From: Lentilitoribacter sp. Alg239-R112 | Lineage (GTDB): Bacteria > Pseudomonadota > Alphaproteobacteria > Rhizobiales > Rhizobiaceae | NCBI RefSeq assembly: GCF_900537175.1 | Contig: NZ_LS999834.1 | Coordinates: forward strand, 437,406-501,405 | Direction: 5' to 3' | DNA: 64,000 bases | Part shown: positions 17,760 through 26,359 of the stretch, in pieces | Layout: every line of letters begins with the position of its first letter | Position numbering within the stretch: the stretch's first letter is position 1 | Program-made: the position numbers and the translations under genes | The notes under the pieces: generated by a model | Seen by the model: the letters and a program-made list of their open reading frames with translations, nothing else | The model's database searches: none | What the model was told of the DNA's origin: nothing

Positions 17760-19113
17760 GGTTACCTAATTCTTGACTTTGACTATCGGAATTTGTTGAA
17801 TTTGATTCACGACGTTCACGATCGAAATTTGACGAGGCCTCTTGTTCTGCCTGCCCTTGGAATGATTGCCCATTCTGCTGTTGACCTTGTTGCGCAAAAC
17901 CTCGATCTCCGCTCATCAGCTGAACATTAACTTGCTCGATTCCAAACCCTTGATTTTTCAACGTATTAACAATTGATGCGCTATCAGCACTTAGCTTGCG
18001 ATAGGCCTCAACATTATCTACCTGCAGCTGAACCTGTAGTTCTTCACCTGTTAGTTTCATAACTGCTGTCACTACACCTAAATTAGCGGGAACAAGCTGA
18101 ATCTTTAATGTATTGATCATCTTAGTTTGAGGCGTACTGTAGATAGGTTCAGCGTTTTGCAGTGCTGCCTGACCACCCAATTGATGTGTATTGGTCAGAG
18201 CGTTAGCAATGTTAATGCCGTTAGATTGTGATATTGCCGGGAATACGCGTGCTTGCAAAACGTCCACGCCCTCCACCTTTATTCCCGCTCTATCAACTTG
18301 ATTCACAAATTGATTAGATCCGCCATCCTTTTGTTGATCAGCACCTTTGTCAGAGGATGTACCACCATTCGCCGAATTTGCAAGAATGGCAGAATTCACT
18401 GGCAATTTCCCTACATCAGAATTCTGAACATTACTTGTTTTTGCGATATCTACACTCGGATTTAACGCACTAACCGCGACCACATCCTCGCTTGCAGGCT
18501 TCATAATCCCACCCAAGTTCGCCACTTTTGAATTCGGTGAAAGAGGCGCATTTTCTGCTTTCACATCATTTAACTCGGGTTTCAATATTTGCTTATTTTC
18601 AGTGCTTTGCACCTTGCTATTCAGCTGCTGAGTTAGCTTTGCAATAATTCCTTGATCTATCGGTGCTGGCTTACCATCTGTAGCTAAAATGATTTCGTCA
18701 ACACTCTGTGTCGTTTCCTCCGGAGAGATTGTAATCACTTCAGTTAGAATTCCAGTCAAAGAATGGTCGATGTCATTAGCTTCGAGTTCAGGGCTAACTT
18801 CTAATTGATCTAAGTCTAAGTCCAACTCAACCTCAGGATTTGTGACGTAGGTATCCGGGTCGAACTCATAATCAAGCTTTACTTTTTCCACGGGATGACT
18901 GGTCTCTGTCAACACATCAGCTTCAACTGCATGGCTATTTTCATTAACTGAATGAGCACTATTTTGAGAACTGCGAGAAGACGCAGGTTTATTTTCCGAT
19001 AATTGTTTTGCAAAAGCGCCATCTCCGCCTTGAGAGTTCGAGGATGTTTTTCCTCTATTGTTCTGCACAGGGACTGGGGGACTACCAGTTAATGACGAAG
19101 CAATATTACTCAA
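17698..19113 (-). CDS. fliK: Hook-length control protein FliK (formerly MotD in rhizobia)
   Basis: 471 residues. The first 330 are polar and low in complexity (Ser/Asn/Gln/Glu). The C-terminal part has LKIQLVPANLGVVTAVMKLTGEELQVQLQVDNVEAYRKLSADSASIVNTLKNQGFGIEQVNVQ, the conserved Flg_hook domain that switches export specificity when the hook is complete. The tail after it is Gln/Ser-rich. It lies between motC and the lytic transglycosylase, as in S. meliloti, where the gene once called motD was reassigned as fliK. Confidence 0.9.
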   Translation of the reverse strand: MSNIASSLTGSPPVPVQNNRGKTSSNSQGGDGAFAKQLSENKPASSRSSQNSAHSVNENSHAVEADVLTETSHPVEKVKLDYEFDPDTYVTNPEVELDLDLDQLEVSPELEANDIDHSLTGILTEVITISPEETTQSVDEIILATDGKPAPIDQGIIAKLTQQLNSKVQSTENKQILKPELNDVKAENAPLSPNSKVANLGGIMKPASEDVVAVSALNPSVDIAKTSNVQNSDVGKLPVNSAILANSANGGTSSDKGADQQKDGGSNQFVNQVDRAGIKVEGVDVLQARVFPAISQSNGINIANALTNTHQLGGQAALQNAEPIYSTPQTKMINTLKIQLVPANLGVVTAVMKLTGEELQVQLQVDNVEAYRKLSADSASIVNTLKNQGFGIEQVNVQLMSGDRGFAQQGQQQNGQSFQGQAEQEASSNFDRERRESNSTNSDSQSQELGNHESDILPTPQVIDLSNGVYL

Positions 19114-20438
19114 CTTTTATCTTCCTCTGCTGCTGCCTCAAGAAGTGCGTCGACTTCGTCGACTGTATTCATTCGGCCCTTCATATAATTTGCGAACTCA
19201 ACATCGTTAGGTAATGCTAGTGGATCGTCGTTCACTACATCTGGCGCTTCCGACAATTTTTTAAGGTTCACAGATCTCAACTCCGCTACTGCCAAATTTT
19301 TCTCAAGCTTATACTTTCGCGCTTGTGCGAGGCTTTGTTCTGTCGGTAATTCCAAAATTTGCTCTGCCAATGCAACTGCGGCGTCGTATAACGGCTTATC
19401 AATTGGCGATAAGCTGCGCCGCTTAATTGCTTTAATCTTGTCATAGGCAAGTCTGGTTTCACCTAAAGAAAGATCTCTGATATTTGCGTAAAAATTAGAT
19501 AATAACTCATAGTAGGCAGCATTTTCATCTTCAAATAAGTGAAGTTTTTGCAAAGCTTTCTTTGCCATAACACTATTGCCATCCACCACACCCGTACGAG
19601 CAATTCGTAAATATATTCTTTTTTGCTGATCGCGAGGCAGGTAAGAAATTATTTCATCAACAATCACTTCATCGATAGCCTCAAGATTTTGAACAATCAT
19701 CTCAATAATTAACTGAGAGAATTGAACATTATACGGAGATTTACTGAATCTACGTGCGTAAATATGAGCAAACTTTAAAGCCTGCCCCACCATATCATTG
19801 TTAATAGAGATCAAAATCGAACGGCGCAAAGCAGCCTCTTCAATCAAAGACCCTGGAGAAGACAATCTTGCTAGATTAAATAGCTCAACAGACTTAATAT
19901 CTTTCGCAGCTGCTTTAACATTGGCGGCTATAAGTGCGATATAGGGGCCAAGTGACGTATCGAGATATTCCTCAACAATTTCCTTCATTGGCTTTTTAGT
20001 TGTTGGCACTAATCCATTGAGGTAGGCGCGCATGATGCCGGTAATCTCTTCATCAAAGTAACCATAACGATCACGGGCAACAATTAAATCAAGCGTCTTA
20101 GGATTTCCGCCACTCATTGCATAAATCAACGCAGCATCTACATTTCTTGGGTCATCAAAATCTTCGGGTTGTGCTTCTCTTAATTTACGGTCAACTTGTT
20201 CAAGCAAAAAACGTTGCATGTCCATTGCCGAGAAATCACCTGCGACTACAGAATCCTGCACATATTGAAGTGATCTTACTAAGGTATAAAGTGGCGCGGA
20301 AAAGTCTTTCGCTTGTTGCTGCGCAAATATATCGGAGGGCTGTGAAATAAATAGACCAGCGCCGACTACAGTCGCGATGAGAAAACGCCTTGCCCCTGCA
20401 AATTTTCTATCATTTAACATCATCTGCGACCACAGCAT
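19110..20438 (-). CDS. motC: Periplasmic motility protein MotC
   Basis: 442 residues. The N-terminal hydrophobic stretch (RRFLIATVVGAGLFISQPSDIFAQQ) is a likely signal peptide. The rest is helical repeat-like sequence (LYTLVRSLQYVQDSVVAGDFSAMDMQRFLLEQVDRKLREAQ; YGYFDEEITGIMRAYLNGLVPTTKKPMKEIVEEYLDTSLGPYIALIAANV). MotC is specific to rhizobia, binds the periplasmic part of MotB and is needed for rotation. The gene follows motB by 11 nt and overlaps fliK by 4 nt. Confidence 0.9.
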   Translation of the reverse strand: MLWSQMMLNDRKFAGARRFLIATVVGAGLFISQPSDIFAQQQAKDFSAPLYTLVRSLQYVQDSVVAGDFSAMDMQRFLLEQVDRKLREAQPEDFDDPRNVDAALIYAMSGGNPKTLDLIVARDRYGYFDEEITGIMRAYLNGLVPTTKKPMKEIVEEYLDTSLGPYIALIAANVKAAAKDIKSVELFNLARLSSPGSLIEEAALRRSILISINNDMVGQALKFAHIYARRFSKSPYNVQFSQLIIEMIVQNLEAIDEVIVDEIISYLPRDQQKRIYLRIARTGVVDGNSVMAKKALQKLHLFEDENAAYYELLSNFYANIRDLSLGETRLAYDKIKAIKRRSLSPIDKPLYDAAVALAEQILELPTEQSLAQARKYKLEKNLAVAELRSVNLKKLSEAPDVVNDDPLALPNDVEFANYMKGRMNTVDEVDALLEAAAEEDKS

Positions 20439-20449
20439 TAGCTTAATGC

Positions 20450-22120
20450 TTATCCCTCTTGCGCTTCAATAAGGATTTCAATTCTGCGATTTAATTCTGA
20501 ATATGGATCATCCGGAACCTTCAATCGGCGATCAGCAAACCCGGAAACTTGGGTTATTCTATCTTCAGGAATTCCGCCTCGTACAAGCATAAAATAGGCA
20601 CTGTGAGCACGGGACATAGATAAACGCCAGTTATCGTTTCCACCGGTTGAAAACGGACGGGCATCTGTGTGCCCTCGAATAACAATGGATCCATCTCGTT
20701 CTCTCAGAATATTGCCTATTTTTTCCATAACCAAAATCATATCCCGTTTGGGGACCGCCGATCCTATATTAAACATTCCAACATTTGATTGATCTGTCAG
20801 TGACAAAAGCAAGCCACCTTCTGAGGAGGCAACTTCAATGCCCTCTGATAGTTTTCCAATTGAGCCACCAAGACCGGATTTTATTTCACTTTCAAGCTTT
20901 TGTGCTTCGGTCATCTGCGCCTGAGCTGTTTCAACCTTTGCGATCTCCTGTAGCCTGGTTTCGATCTCATCTAGCTTAGTTTGCAACTCGGAAATTTTTT
21001 TGACACCCTCTTTTGCGGCATCGTTCTTAGCTAATAACTCACCCATTCTTTCGGTTTCAGATGAACCAAGCTTTTGTTCTTTATCCTCTTTTACAAGTTC
21101 AAGAAGTTCCTCTGCTTCTTCCGTCGTTAAACGATCAACTACACCCTCTTCAATCAATCGATCTAACTCTTTGTTACCTTTTTCAAACAAAGTCGCCAGT
21201 TTAGTTGGATCAATCTCATCAACATTTGTATTGCCTTCAGGTAGAGTGTCAGATGTTTTATCATTCTCCGGCAGGTCCGTTATATGCCGACCTTCCTCGG
21301 CAAATGGCTGGCCGCCTTTTTCACCATCATATTGCGAAAGTCCCGTTTTACGTCCACCTGTATCATGATCGCTCAACCCCGCTCCAATCCGCTCATTATC
21401 ACCAGCGCCGGCGTTTTTGTCGAATACATCACCCGCACCCAAATCAAGTTCAAAGTTACCGTTTGATTTAGCTGTTTCTTGCCCCTCTTGGGTATCGGTT
21501 GCCTCAGACGATTCTGCTGTCTCTGCTATATTTTCAGGATTATTGGAAACTTGTTTTGTCCAGAAATCTGGATCAAACGGGTCACGGTAGGCTTCGCCCC
21601 CCGAAGCGCCCGTAGCAGAACCAGACGTTTGGGCGCCACCGTCACCTTTTTCAGAAATGTTGGATTCTTCCGCTGCTTCCATGACAATTTCGGATAAAAC
21701 AGCATAGGGGTTCTCGAAATAATTGGCTTCGGAATTTTCAGATTCCTCACCGGCCGCCGAACCCTCTTGTTCTCCATCTGAAGAACCATCACCTTGAGTT
21801 TTTTCTGTTCCATCAGACTCAATATCGGCTTCCGATTTTTTCTCTTTTTCACCATCACCACTTTGTTTTTTCACATCCTTTGAGGCAGGAGTGGAATCGG
21901 TCAATTTGATAGGATTGAAATAACTGGCTACGGATGCCTTGGTGTCCTCGTTGGCGGCGTTTACAAGCCACATAACAAGAAAAAATGCCATCATCGCAGT
22001 CACAAAATCGGCATAGGCAATTTTCCAGGCGCCACCATGATGTCCGCCGCCGCCGCCTTGGACTTTTTTGACAATTATGATTTCGCCTTGCCCTTGATGG
22101 GTGGAGGTTTCGTCACTCAT
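20450..22120 (-). CDS. motB: Stator protein MotB with very long acidic linker
   Basis: 556 residues. The single membrane helix WKIAYADFVTAMMAFFLVMWLVN (residues 32-54) includes the proton-carrying Asp at residue 38. The C-terminal OmpA-like domain (IVIRGHTDARPF...NWRLSMSRAHSAYFMLVRGGI...RVSGFADRR-like) anchors the stator to peptidoglycan. Between them, residues 75-400 are a low-complexity linker rich in Glu, Asp, Gly and Ser, with a coiled-coil stretch near residues 370-410. The protein is much longer than enterobacterial MotB (about 308). It overlaps the FliH-like gene by 4 nt. Confidence 0.93.
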   Translation of the reverse strand: MSDETSTHQGQGEIIIVKKVQGGGGGHHGGAWKIAYADFVTAMMAFFLVMWLVNAANEDTKASVASYFNPIKLTDSTPASKDVKKQSGDGEKEKKSEADIESDGTEKTQGDGSSDGEQEGSAAGEESENSEANYFENPYAVLSEIVMEAAEESNISEKGDGGAQTSGSATGASGGEAYRDPFDPDFWTKQVSNNPENIAETAESSEATDTQEGQETAKSNGNFELDLGAGDVFDKNAGAGDNERIGAGLSDHDTGGRKTGLSQYDGEKGGQPFAEEGRHITDLPENDKTSDTLPEGNTNVDEIDPTKLATLFEKGNKELDRLIEEGVVDRLTTEEAEELLELVKEDKEQKLGSSETERMGELLAKNDAAKEGVKKISELQTKLDEIETRLQEIAKVETAQAQMTEAQKLESEIKSGLGGSIGKLSEGIEVASSEGGLLLSLTDQSNVGMFNIGSAVPKRDMILVMEKIGNILRERDGSIVIRGHTDARPFSTGGNDNWRLSMSRAHSAYFMLVRGGIPEDRITQVSGFADRRLKVPDDPYSELNRRIEILIEAQEG

Positions 22121-22743
22121 GACAGTTTATCTCCAAAATTCTGATGCCATTCGAAAAGACGTGTTTTTAACACAGACTGATCGATCTCAATTGTTAAATC
22201 AGCATTTTCTGCTTCAGCTAAATTGACCTGGTTTGTATTATCACCCAGGCAAATTTTGATTTTCTCAAGCAACTTACTCGGACCAGTAATATCAATCTTT
22301 GAGCTTGGCTTGTCTATCAAAGCACTTTTGATAATTTCGTCCAGTTGCTCAATAGAACTCTTCACAAGATCTTCTTCAATGAACTGCATCAATATAGCAC
22401 TTACTTCTGTCTTGACATTTTCTGCCACTAGTTCGATCTGGCTTGCTAATCCGCTCATTAATTCTTGTGAAACTTGCGTGTAAATATCTTCCTCTTTCTT
22501 GGCTAATTCATCCGCATGAGATTGTGTTAAAATCTCTAACTTAGCTGCGTGTTCTTCTGTCAGAGTTTGGCTAGCTGCCGTATACCCCTCTTGATAAGAA
22601 ACAGCCCTCTCGGCTTCAACATCTACGGTGGTCGCCATAATCGGTTTGGCTTCACCAGTTGAAATTTCAGGTAAATCTTCTAGCTGTGGTATGCTACTTG
22701 TTGAACCAAAATCCTGTAAATGTTGTGCAAATGCAAAACTCAT
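22117..22743 (-). CDS. Probable FliH-like export ATPase regulator
   Basis: 208 residues. Residues 40-110 are charged helical/coiled-coil sequence (ERAVSYQEGYTAASQTLTEEHAAKLEILTQSHADELAKKEEDIY). The C-terminal part (ITGPSKLLEKIKICLGDNTNQVNLAEAENADLTIEIDQSVLKTRLFEWHQNF) resembles the FliH/YscL C-domain pattern of a helix, a short strand pair and a final amphipathic helix. FliH binds FliI and recruits it to the gate. No other FliH candidate occurs in this cluster. It starts the motB operon and has its own shared-type promoter. The call is by pattern and position only. Confidence 0.55.
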   Translation of the reverse strand: MSFAFAQHLQDFGSTSSIPQLEDLPEISTGEAKPIMATTVDVEAERAVSYQEGYTAASQTLTEEHAAKLEILTQSHADELAKKEEDIYTQVSQELMSGLASQIELVAENVKTEVSAILMQFIEEDLVKSSIEQLDEIIKSALIDKPSSKIDITGPSKLLEKIKICLGDNTNQVNLAEAENADLTIEIDQSVLKTRLFEWHQNFGDKLS

Positions 22744-22812
22744 GAAACACCCAACTCTTCTATAAGTGCGTACCTATTTGTAGGTCTGCAGATACGGACC
22801 TTTTTCAGCCTG

Positions 22813-22842
22813 ATTTTACGAAAGCAAACTTGTGCGAACATG
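22813..22842 (-). promoter_or_regulatory. Flagellar promoter of the shared type, upstream of the FliH-like/mot operon
   Basis: Minus-strand 14-mer CATGTTCGCACAAG (22829-22842), then 10 nt, then TAAAAT (22813-22818), 69 nt upstream of the first ATG. It lies directly downstream of the last flagellin terminator, so this operon is transcribed independently. Confidence 0.7.
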
Positions 22843-22845
22843 AAC

Positions 22846-22881
22846 GTAAAACGACCGCATTGGGGGCAATCCAATGCGGTC
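22846..22881 (-). terminator. Terminator of the third flagellin gene
   Basis: An 11-bp perfect stem (22853-22863 with 22871-22881; GACCGCATTGG and its complement) with a 7-nt loop, then TTTT in the minus-strand sense. Confidence 0.85.
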
Positions 22882-22966
22882 GATAAATCTACTAGCGCCA
22901 TGACCGGCGACACTTCGTAGAAAAAATCTAGTTAAGTAAAAGGTAAATAGCTTCGTTCTTAATTTA

Positions 22967-23929
22967 CTAACGGAATAGCTGCATAATATTTTCTGAGCTA
23001 CTATTGGCGATGGATAACGACTGAATGCCAAGTTGCTGTTGAGTTTGAAGCGCTTTCAATCGCGTGGACTCTTCATTCATATCTGCATCGACAAGTTTAC
23101 CAACACCTTTGTCAATTGAATCCATTAGTTTTTCGACGAAGTTTTCCTGCATCTCGACGCGTTTGCTGACTGCACCTAGATCTGCAGCAACATCAGTCAT
23201 TGATGAGAAAATATTATCGACAACTCGGATCATCTCATCAACTTGTGCGTCAGTTGTTGCTGCAGATAATTCAATCAAAGCGCCAGTTGCAGCCGTGCCA
23301 CCACTATCTATTAAGCGGTAAAGTGCAGCAGTACCAGTTGTTGTTGCTTGAAGTAAATCCGCATCAATGTCTTTTGTAAACAAACCCTGTGCATCATCAA
23401 CCGTATTGATTAAAGTCGCAGAAGCGACATCAACACTCAAAGTCGTTAATGTCACATTACCATTTGCGTCGCGATTGAAGCCGGCAACAATATTTTTATT
23501 AGGAGCCGCGCCTGCTGTTGTACTCTTCAACCAGTTTTCACCAGAGAAGGCCGCGCTATCTGTAATACTTATGAGTTGGTTTTTGAGTTCTGTAAGTTCG
23601 CTATTGATTTTAGTTTTATCAATCCCAGGCTCACTAGCGGCAACTAGTTTTGCCTTGATTTCAGAAACAACGTCAAGTGCACTATTGACAGCAGTGTAGG
23701 CTGTATCAACTTTTGCAGCGCCAAGACCCAAGGCGTCAGTCACTGTGGACAGCGCTTTATTATCTGAACGCATCGTTGTTGCGATCGACCAATAAGCTGA
23801 GTTGTCTTTCGCTGTCTCAACACGATAACCTGATGAAATCCGGTTTTGCGTTGTTTCTAGATCCATGTTGATGGATCTCATTGTTTGCAACGCTGCAAGC
23901 GCTGCATTATTTGTCATAATACTAGTCAT
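22967..23929 (-). CDS. fla: Flagellin (third copy)
   Basis: 320 residues. The N-terminal coil (MTSIMTNNAALAALQTMRSINMDLETTQNRISSGYRVETAKDNSAYWSIATTMRSDNKALS) and the C-terminal coil (MNEESTRLKALQTQQQLGIQSLSIANSSSENIMQLFR) are typical flagellin D0/D1. The central domain is short, as in rhizobial 'complex' filaments. It is about 90% or more identical to the two other copies. It has its own leader (23930-24002) and terminator. The start ATG (23927-23929) has an AGGGGC Shine-Dalgarno 9 nt upstream. Confidence 0.95.
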   Translation of the reverse strand: MTSIMTNNAALAALQTMRSINMDLETTQNRISSGYRVETAKDNSAYWSIATTMRSDNKALSTVTDALGLGAAKVDTAYTAVNSALDVVSEIKAKLVAASEPGIDKTKINSELTELKNQLISITDSAAFSGENWLKSTTAGAAPNKNIVAGFNRDANGNVTLTTLSVDVASATLINTVDDAQGLFTKDIDADLLQATTTGTAALYRLIDSGGTAATGALIELSAATTDAQVDEMIRVVDNIFSSMTDVAADLGAVSKRVEMQENFVEKLMDSIDKGVGKLVDADMNEESTRLKALQTQQQLGIQSLSIANSSSENIMQLFR

Positions 23930-24002
23930 TTGAAGATTGCCCCTTCAATTTACTCTGGGACATTCCGGGCTTACACCGGCTACGATAAAACGACATCATG
24001 CC
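23930..24002 (-). promoter_or_regulatory. Structured 5' leader of the third flagellin gene
   Basis: On the minus strand the leader has a GGCATGATGTC block, a CCGG/CCGG hairpin pair (23965-23968 and 23976-23979), GTCCCA (23956-23961) and the Shine-Dalgarno AGGGGC (23939-23944). GTCCC can pair with GGGGC (one G-U pair), which would hide the ribosome site. The block order is the same in all three flagellin leaders. Confidence 0.65.
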
Positions 24003-24058
24003 TCTGGTAAATTTGCCCACCAGTTCATCGTTGGTAAATGTAATATGAACTGTTATGG

Positions 24059-24074
24059 TTAACGTCAGGTTAAC
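24059..24074. promoter_or_regulatory. TTAA-N7-TTAA(C) box (CtrA-like) upstream of the third flagellin gene
   Basis: TTAACGTCAGGTTAAC at 24059-24074 matches the CtrA consensus in full. It lies 130 nt upstream of the start codon and about 57 nt upstream of the leader block. Confidence 0.5.
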
Positions 24075-24105
24075 ACAAGGTTTGCTTATAACATTAATTT
24101 TAAAC

Positions 24106-24133
24106 GGAAAAAGGCCACGCTTAGTGCGTGACC
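24106..24133 (-). terminator. Terminator of the second flagellin gene
   Basis: Minus-strand stem GGTCACGC / GCGTGGCC (24126-24133 with 24113-24120, one G-U pair) with a short loop, followed by TTTTT. Confidence 0.82.
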
Positions 24134-24184
24134 TTTCGTAAAAGATATATCCAGATTTGGATGTACCTCCGATATTTATCGATT

Positions 24185-25147
24185 TTATCTGAACAACGAC
24201 ATAATGTTCTGAGAGCTTGAATTTGCAATCGACAATGCTTGTATACCAAGTTGCTGCTGGGTCTGAAGCGCTTTTAGTCGTGTAGACTCTTCATTCATGT
24301 CTGCATCCACTAGACGACCAACACCTTTGTCAATCGAATCCATCAGACTTCCAACGAAACTCTCTTGCATCTCAATACGCTTGTTAACCGAACCGAAATC
24401 CGCTGCAATATCGGTCATTGATGAGAAGATATTATCGACAACTCGGATCATCTCATCAACTTGTGCGTCAGTTGTTGCTGCAGATAATTCAATCAAAGCG
24501 CCAGTTGCAGCCGTGCCACCACTTTCTATTAAGCGGTAAAGTGCAGCAGTACCAGTTGTTGTTGCTTGAAGTAAATCCGCATCGATGTCTTTTGTAAACA
24601 GACCTTGTGCATCATCAACCGTATTGATCAAAGTCGCGGAAGCAACATCAACCGTCAACGTTGTTAACGTTACATTACCACCTGTATCACGGTTGAAACC
24701 GGCAACAATATTTTTATTAGCGGCTGCGCCTGCTGTTGTACTCTTCAACCAGTTTTCACCGGAGAAGGCCGCGCTATCTGTAATACTTATAAGCTGGTTT
24801 TTAAGCTCTGTCATTTCATTGTTGATTTTTGTCTTGTCAACGCCAGGCTCACTAGCGGCAACTAGTTTTGCCTTGATTTCTGAAACAACATCAAGCGCTG
24901 CATTAACACCTGTATATGCGGTGTCAACTTTTGCAGCGCCAAGACCTAAAGCATCTTGGACAGTTGAAAGTGCCTTATTATCTGAACGCATTGTCGTTGC
25001 GATCGACCAATAAGCTGAGTTGTCTTTTGCTGTCTCAACACGATAACCTGATGAAATCCGGTTTTGCGTTGTTTCTAGATCCATGTTGATGGATCTCATT
25101 GTTTGCAACGCTGCAAGCGCTGCATTATTTGTCATAATACTAGTCAT
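24185..25147 (-). CDS. fla: Flagellin (second copy)
   Basis: 320 residues from MTSIMTNNAALAAL. A start 24 codons further upstream is open, but it would translate through the Shine-Dalgarno and the conserved leader, so ATG 25145-25147 is chosen. The first 150 bp differ from the third copy by only one base, while the middle and 3' half are closer to the first copy (FGSVNKRIEMQE, VDADMNEESTRLKALQTQQQLGIQALSIANSS). It encodes filament protein and has its own leader and terminator. Confidence 0.95.
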   Translation of the reverse strand: MTSIMTNNAALAALQTMRSINMDLETTQNRISSGYRVETAKDNSAYWSIATTMRSDNKALSTVQDALGLGAAKVDTAYTGVNAALDVVSEIKAKLVAASEPGVDKTKINNEMTELKNQLISITDSAAFSGENWLKSTTAGAAANKNIVAGFNRDTGGNVTLTTLTVDVASATLINTVDDAQGLFTKDIDADLLQATTTGTAALYRLIESGGTAATGALIELSAATTDAQVDEMIRVVDNIFSSMTDIAADFGSVNKRIEMQESFVGSLMDSIDKGVGRLVDADMNEESTRLKALQTQQQLGIQALSIANSSSQNIMSLFR

Positions 25148-25222
25148 TAAGTGCCCCTTTTGACCAAATACTGAGGGACATACCGGACTCAAACACCGGT
25201 AATAACGAGGTGGCATCATGCC
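25148..25222 (-). promoter_or_regulatory. Structured 5' leader of the second flagellin gene
   Basis: Minus strand, 5' to 3': GGCATGATGCC (25212-25222), an ACCGG/CCGGT hairpin (25196-25200 with 25182-25186), GTCCCT (25174-25179) and Shine-Dalgarno AGGGGC (25153-25158), 5 nt before ATG. GTCCCT pairs with AGGGGC over 6 bp with one G-U pair. Confidence 0.68.
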
Positions 25223-25321
25223 GTCTTGTCACTTCCCTATTGGACAAGAACCGTTATTACTTGAGTGCATTAAAACAACATATGGTTACCAAAGATTTAA
25301 ATATGAAATAATACCCACAAA

Positions 25322-25350
25322 ACAAAAAGGTCGCGCAATATGCGCGACCC
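25322..25350 (-). terminator. Terminator of the first flagellin gene
   Basis: Minus-strand stem GGTCGCGCA / TGCGCGACC (25341-25349 with 25329-25337) and a 3-nt loop, followed by TTTTTGTTTT. Confidence 0.88.
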
Positions 25351-25396
25351 GAATTGGTAAGCACTTCGACATAAATTATTCTGTATTTTCAAATAC

Positions 25397-26359
25397 TTAT
25401 CTGAATAGCGACATCACATTCTGAGTACTTGAATTTGCAATCGATAATGCTTGTATACCAAGTTGCTGCTGGGTCTGAAGCGCTTTTAGTCGTGTAGACT
25501 CTTCATTCATATCTGCATCCACTAGACGCCCAATTCCTTTATCAATTGAATTCATCAAATTACCGACGAAGTCTTCCTGCATCTCAATACGCTTGTTAAC
25601 CGAACCGAAATCCGCTGCAATATCGGTCATTGATGAGAAAATATTATCGACAACTCGGATCATCTCATCAACTTGTGCGTCAGTTGTTGCTGCAGATAAT
25701 TCAATCAAAGCGCCAGTTGCAGCTGTACCACCGCTATCGATTAAGCGGTAAAGTGCCGCTGTACCGGTGGTGGTTGATTGAAGTAAGTCCGCATCGATAT
25801 CTTTTGTAAACAAACCTTGTGCATCATCAACCGTATTGATCAAAGTCGCGGAAGAAACATCGACCGTCAACGTTGTTAACGTTACATTACCACCTGTATC
25901 ACGGTTGAAACCGGCAACAATATTTTTATTAGCGGCTGCGCCTGCTGTTGTACTCTTCAACCAGTTTTCACCGGAGAAAGATGCACTATCCGTAATACTA
26001 ACAAGCTGGTTTTTAAGCTCTGTCATTTCATTATTGATTTTTGTCTTATCAACGCCAGGCTCGCTAGCGGCAACTAGTTTTGCCTTGATTTCTGAAACAA
26101 CATCAATGGCTGCATTAACACCTGTATATGCAGTGTCAACTTTTGCAGCGCCAAGGCCCAAAGCATCTTGGACAGTTGAAAGTGCCTTATTATCTGAACG
26201 CATTGTCGTTGCGATCGACCAATAAGCAGCGTTATCACCTGCTTCTTCCACGCGATAACCAGAAGAAATACGCCCCTGTGTAGATTCTAGGTCACTGTTG
26301 ATAGATTTCAAAGTTTGAAGTGCAGCTGAAGCTGCTGAATTTGTCATAATACTTGTCAT
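25397..26359 (-). CDS. fla: Flagellin (first copy, nearest fliP)
   Basis: 320 residues from MTSIMTNSAASAALQTLKSINSDLESTQGRISSGYRVEEAGDNAAYWSIATTMRSDNKALS. The upstream in-frame start would read through the leader, so ATG 26357-26359 with AGGGAC 6 nt upstream is used. The N-terminal 45 codons are more diverged than in the other two copies, while downstream blocks are identical in DNA to copy two. It may form the principal filament subunit by analogy with S. meliloti flaA, the copy next to fliP. Confidence 0.95.
   Translation of the reverse strand: MTSIMTNSAASAALQTLKSINSDLESTQGRISSGYRVEEAGDNAAYWSIATTMRSDNKALSTVQDALGLGAAKVDTAYTGVNAAIDVVSEIKAKLVAASEPGVDKTKINNEMTELKNQLVSITDSASFSGENWLKSTTAGAAANKNIVAGFNRDTGGNVTLTTLTVDVSSATLINTVDDAQGLFTKDIDADLLQSTTTGTAALYRLIDSGGTAATGALIELSAATTDAQVDEMIRVVDNIFSSMTDIAADFGSVNKRIEMQEDFVGNLMNSIDKGIGRLVDADMNEESTRLKALQTQQQLGIQALSIANSSTQNVMSLFR

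Noticed and set aside
25148..25219. 24-codon N-terminal extension of the second flagellin
   Set aside because: It would translate the Shine-Dalgarno and the conserved leader; the other copies start at MTSIM.
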